Assembly: GCA_030042765.1 (NCBI GenBank)
Contig: JASHZA010000418.1
Location: forward strand, 1-5,261
Origin: Candidatus Binataceae bacterium
GTDB taxonomy: Bacteria; Desulfobacterota; Binatia; Binatales; Binataceae
Reading direction: 5' to 3'
Length of the DNA stretch: 5,261 bases
Positions 4,826 through 5,261 of the stretch are shown here, piece after piece. Position 1 is the stretch's first letter, and every line of letters starts with the position of its first letter. Made by a program: the position numbers and the translations under genes. The notes under the pieces were generated by a model that saw only the letters and a program-made list of their open reading frames with translations, did no database searches and was not told where the DNA came from.

Positions 4826-5261
4826 CACCATGCGGAGGCCAGCGACTCCATCGCGCGCAGGATGCGGGCGCGTTTTTCCTCGGGTGCTGCCGCGTAAGAA
4901 ACGAACTGGAGCGCAGTCGATGTGATGCCGGCCTTCTCGTAATCCTTGAGCCGCCGGGCCCATCGTTGGGGCGTGCCGAAGACGAAAATCGATTCGATCA
5001 TCGAGTCGGGCACGGACGCGAGCGCGCGCTTGCGGTCGCCGGCGTTCCAGGCGGTAATCGCGGCGCGGGCTTCGTCTTCGTAGCCGATCCATTGGAAGAA
5101 CTTGTTGTACTGCGGCACCGTCAGATAGCCGGTGAGCTCGCGGCGCAACTGCTCGCGAACGACTTCTTCCTCCTGATCGATGGCGACCAGGATGCGGCAG
5201 GCGACCTCGATTCCGGCGGTGGGTTTGCCGGCCTTGCGCGCGCCCTCGCGGATATGGGCGA
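4825..5261 (-). CDS. Luciferase-like (LLM class) flavin/F420-dependent oxidoreductase, C-terminal fragment
   Basis: The frame is open from the right window edge to TGA at 4827-4825, giving about 144 C-terminal residues of a family that is usually 300-350 long. Recognisable features are IREGARKAGKPTAGIEVACR at the start, the RRELTGYLTVPQYNKFFQWI stretch, the AGDRKRAL and VPDSMIESIFVFGTPQRWAR segments, and the closing KDYEKAGITSTALQF beta-strand region. These match the C-terminal part of bacterial luciferase-like TIM barrels, many of which use coenzyme F420. The start, the cofactor site and therefore the substrate are outside the window. A TTG at 5148 could be mistaken for the start, but the frame and the similarity continue upstream to the edge. 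The gene converges on rpmE. Confidence 0.85.
   Translation of the reverse strand, partial: AHIREGARKAGKPTAGIEVACRILVAIDQEEEVVREQLRRELTGYLTVPQYNKFFQWIGYEDEARAAITAWNAGDRKRALASVPDSMIESIFVFGTPQRWARRLKDYEKAGITSTALQFVSYAAAPEEKRARILRAMESLASAW

Noticed and set aside
4652..5092. Minus-strand 146-codon open frame overlapping the monooxygenase and rpmE
   Set aside because: Arg-rich shifted frame of the monooxygenase gene running into rpmE and across the terminator; not plausible as a gene.
5146..5148. TTG at 5148 as the start of the monooxygenase
   Set aside because: The frame and family similarity (IREGARKAGKP..IEVACR) continue upstream to the window edge, so the gene is simply cut off.

Overview
The window is GC-rich chromosomal DNA from a bacterium. 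It carries ribosomal protein genes (the end of rplM, all of rpsI, all of rpmE), arginine biosynthesis (argC), a pyruvoyl-dependent arginine decarboxylase, and the end of a luciferase-like monooxygenase gene. The order rplM-rpsI-argC is one I associate with deltaproteobacteria-like genomes such as Geobacter. Together with the pyruvoyl-type decarboxylase and the LLM monooxygenase, it suggests an uncultured member of the Desulfobacterota/Binatota-like groups. That placement is inference; no rRNA or other decisive marker is present.

Layout. Positions 1-135 hold the C-terminus of L13, followed by S9 (155-550). A 166-base gap rich in small palindromes leads to argC (717-1772). About 375 bases without an intact gene follow (1773-2148); this stretch holds several inverted repeats and ends in a near-consensus Fur-box palindrome (2127-2141). 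Abutting it is a decayed berberine-bridge-type FAD-linked oxidase gene (about 2149-3079). That gene lacks the N-terminal half of its FAD domain and has a frameshift in a run of six G. An extended -10 promoter candidate (3126-3134) precedes a small CxxC/CxxC zinc-ribbon ORF (GTG start at 3269), which may itself be frameshifted. Next come the arginine decarboxylase (3645-4205), a roughly 320-base gap with a coding-like minus-strand remnant (4234-4392) and a hairpin leader, and then rpmE (4527-4733). A strong intrinsic terminator (4788-4825) ends rpmE and touches the stop codon of a convergent LLM monooxygenase gene that runs off the right edge.

How the genes relate. ArgC makes an intermediate of arginine synthesis, and the decarboxylase converts arginine to agmatine, the entry to polyamines. 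The window therefore holds one step that makes arginine and one that consumes it, although the two genes are separated by the oxidase remnant and are not one operon. The ribosomal genes are housekeeping. I see no defence system, CRISPR array, tRNA or intact mobile element. The most interesting points are the Fur box joined to a decapitated oxidase, and the unrecognised zinc-ribbon ORF directly upstream of the decarboxylase.
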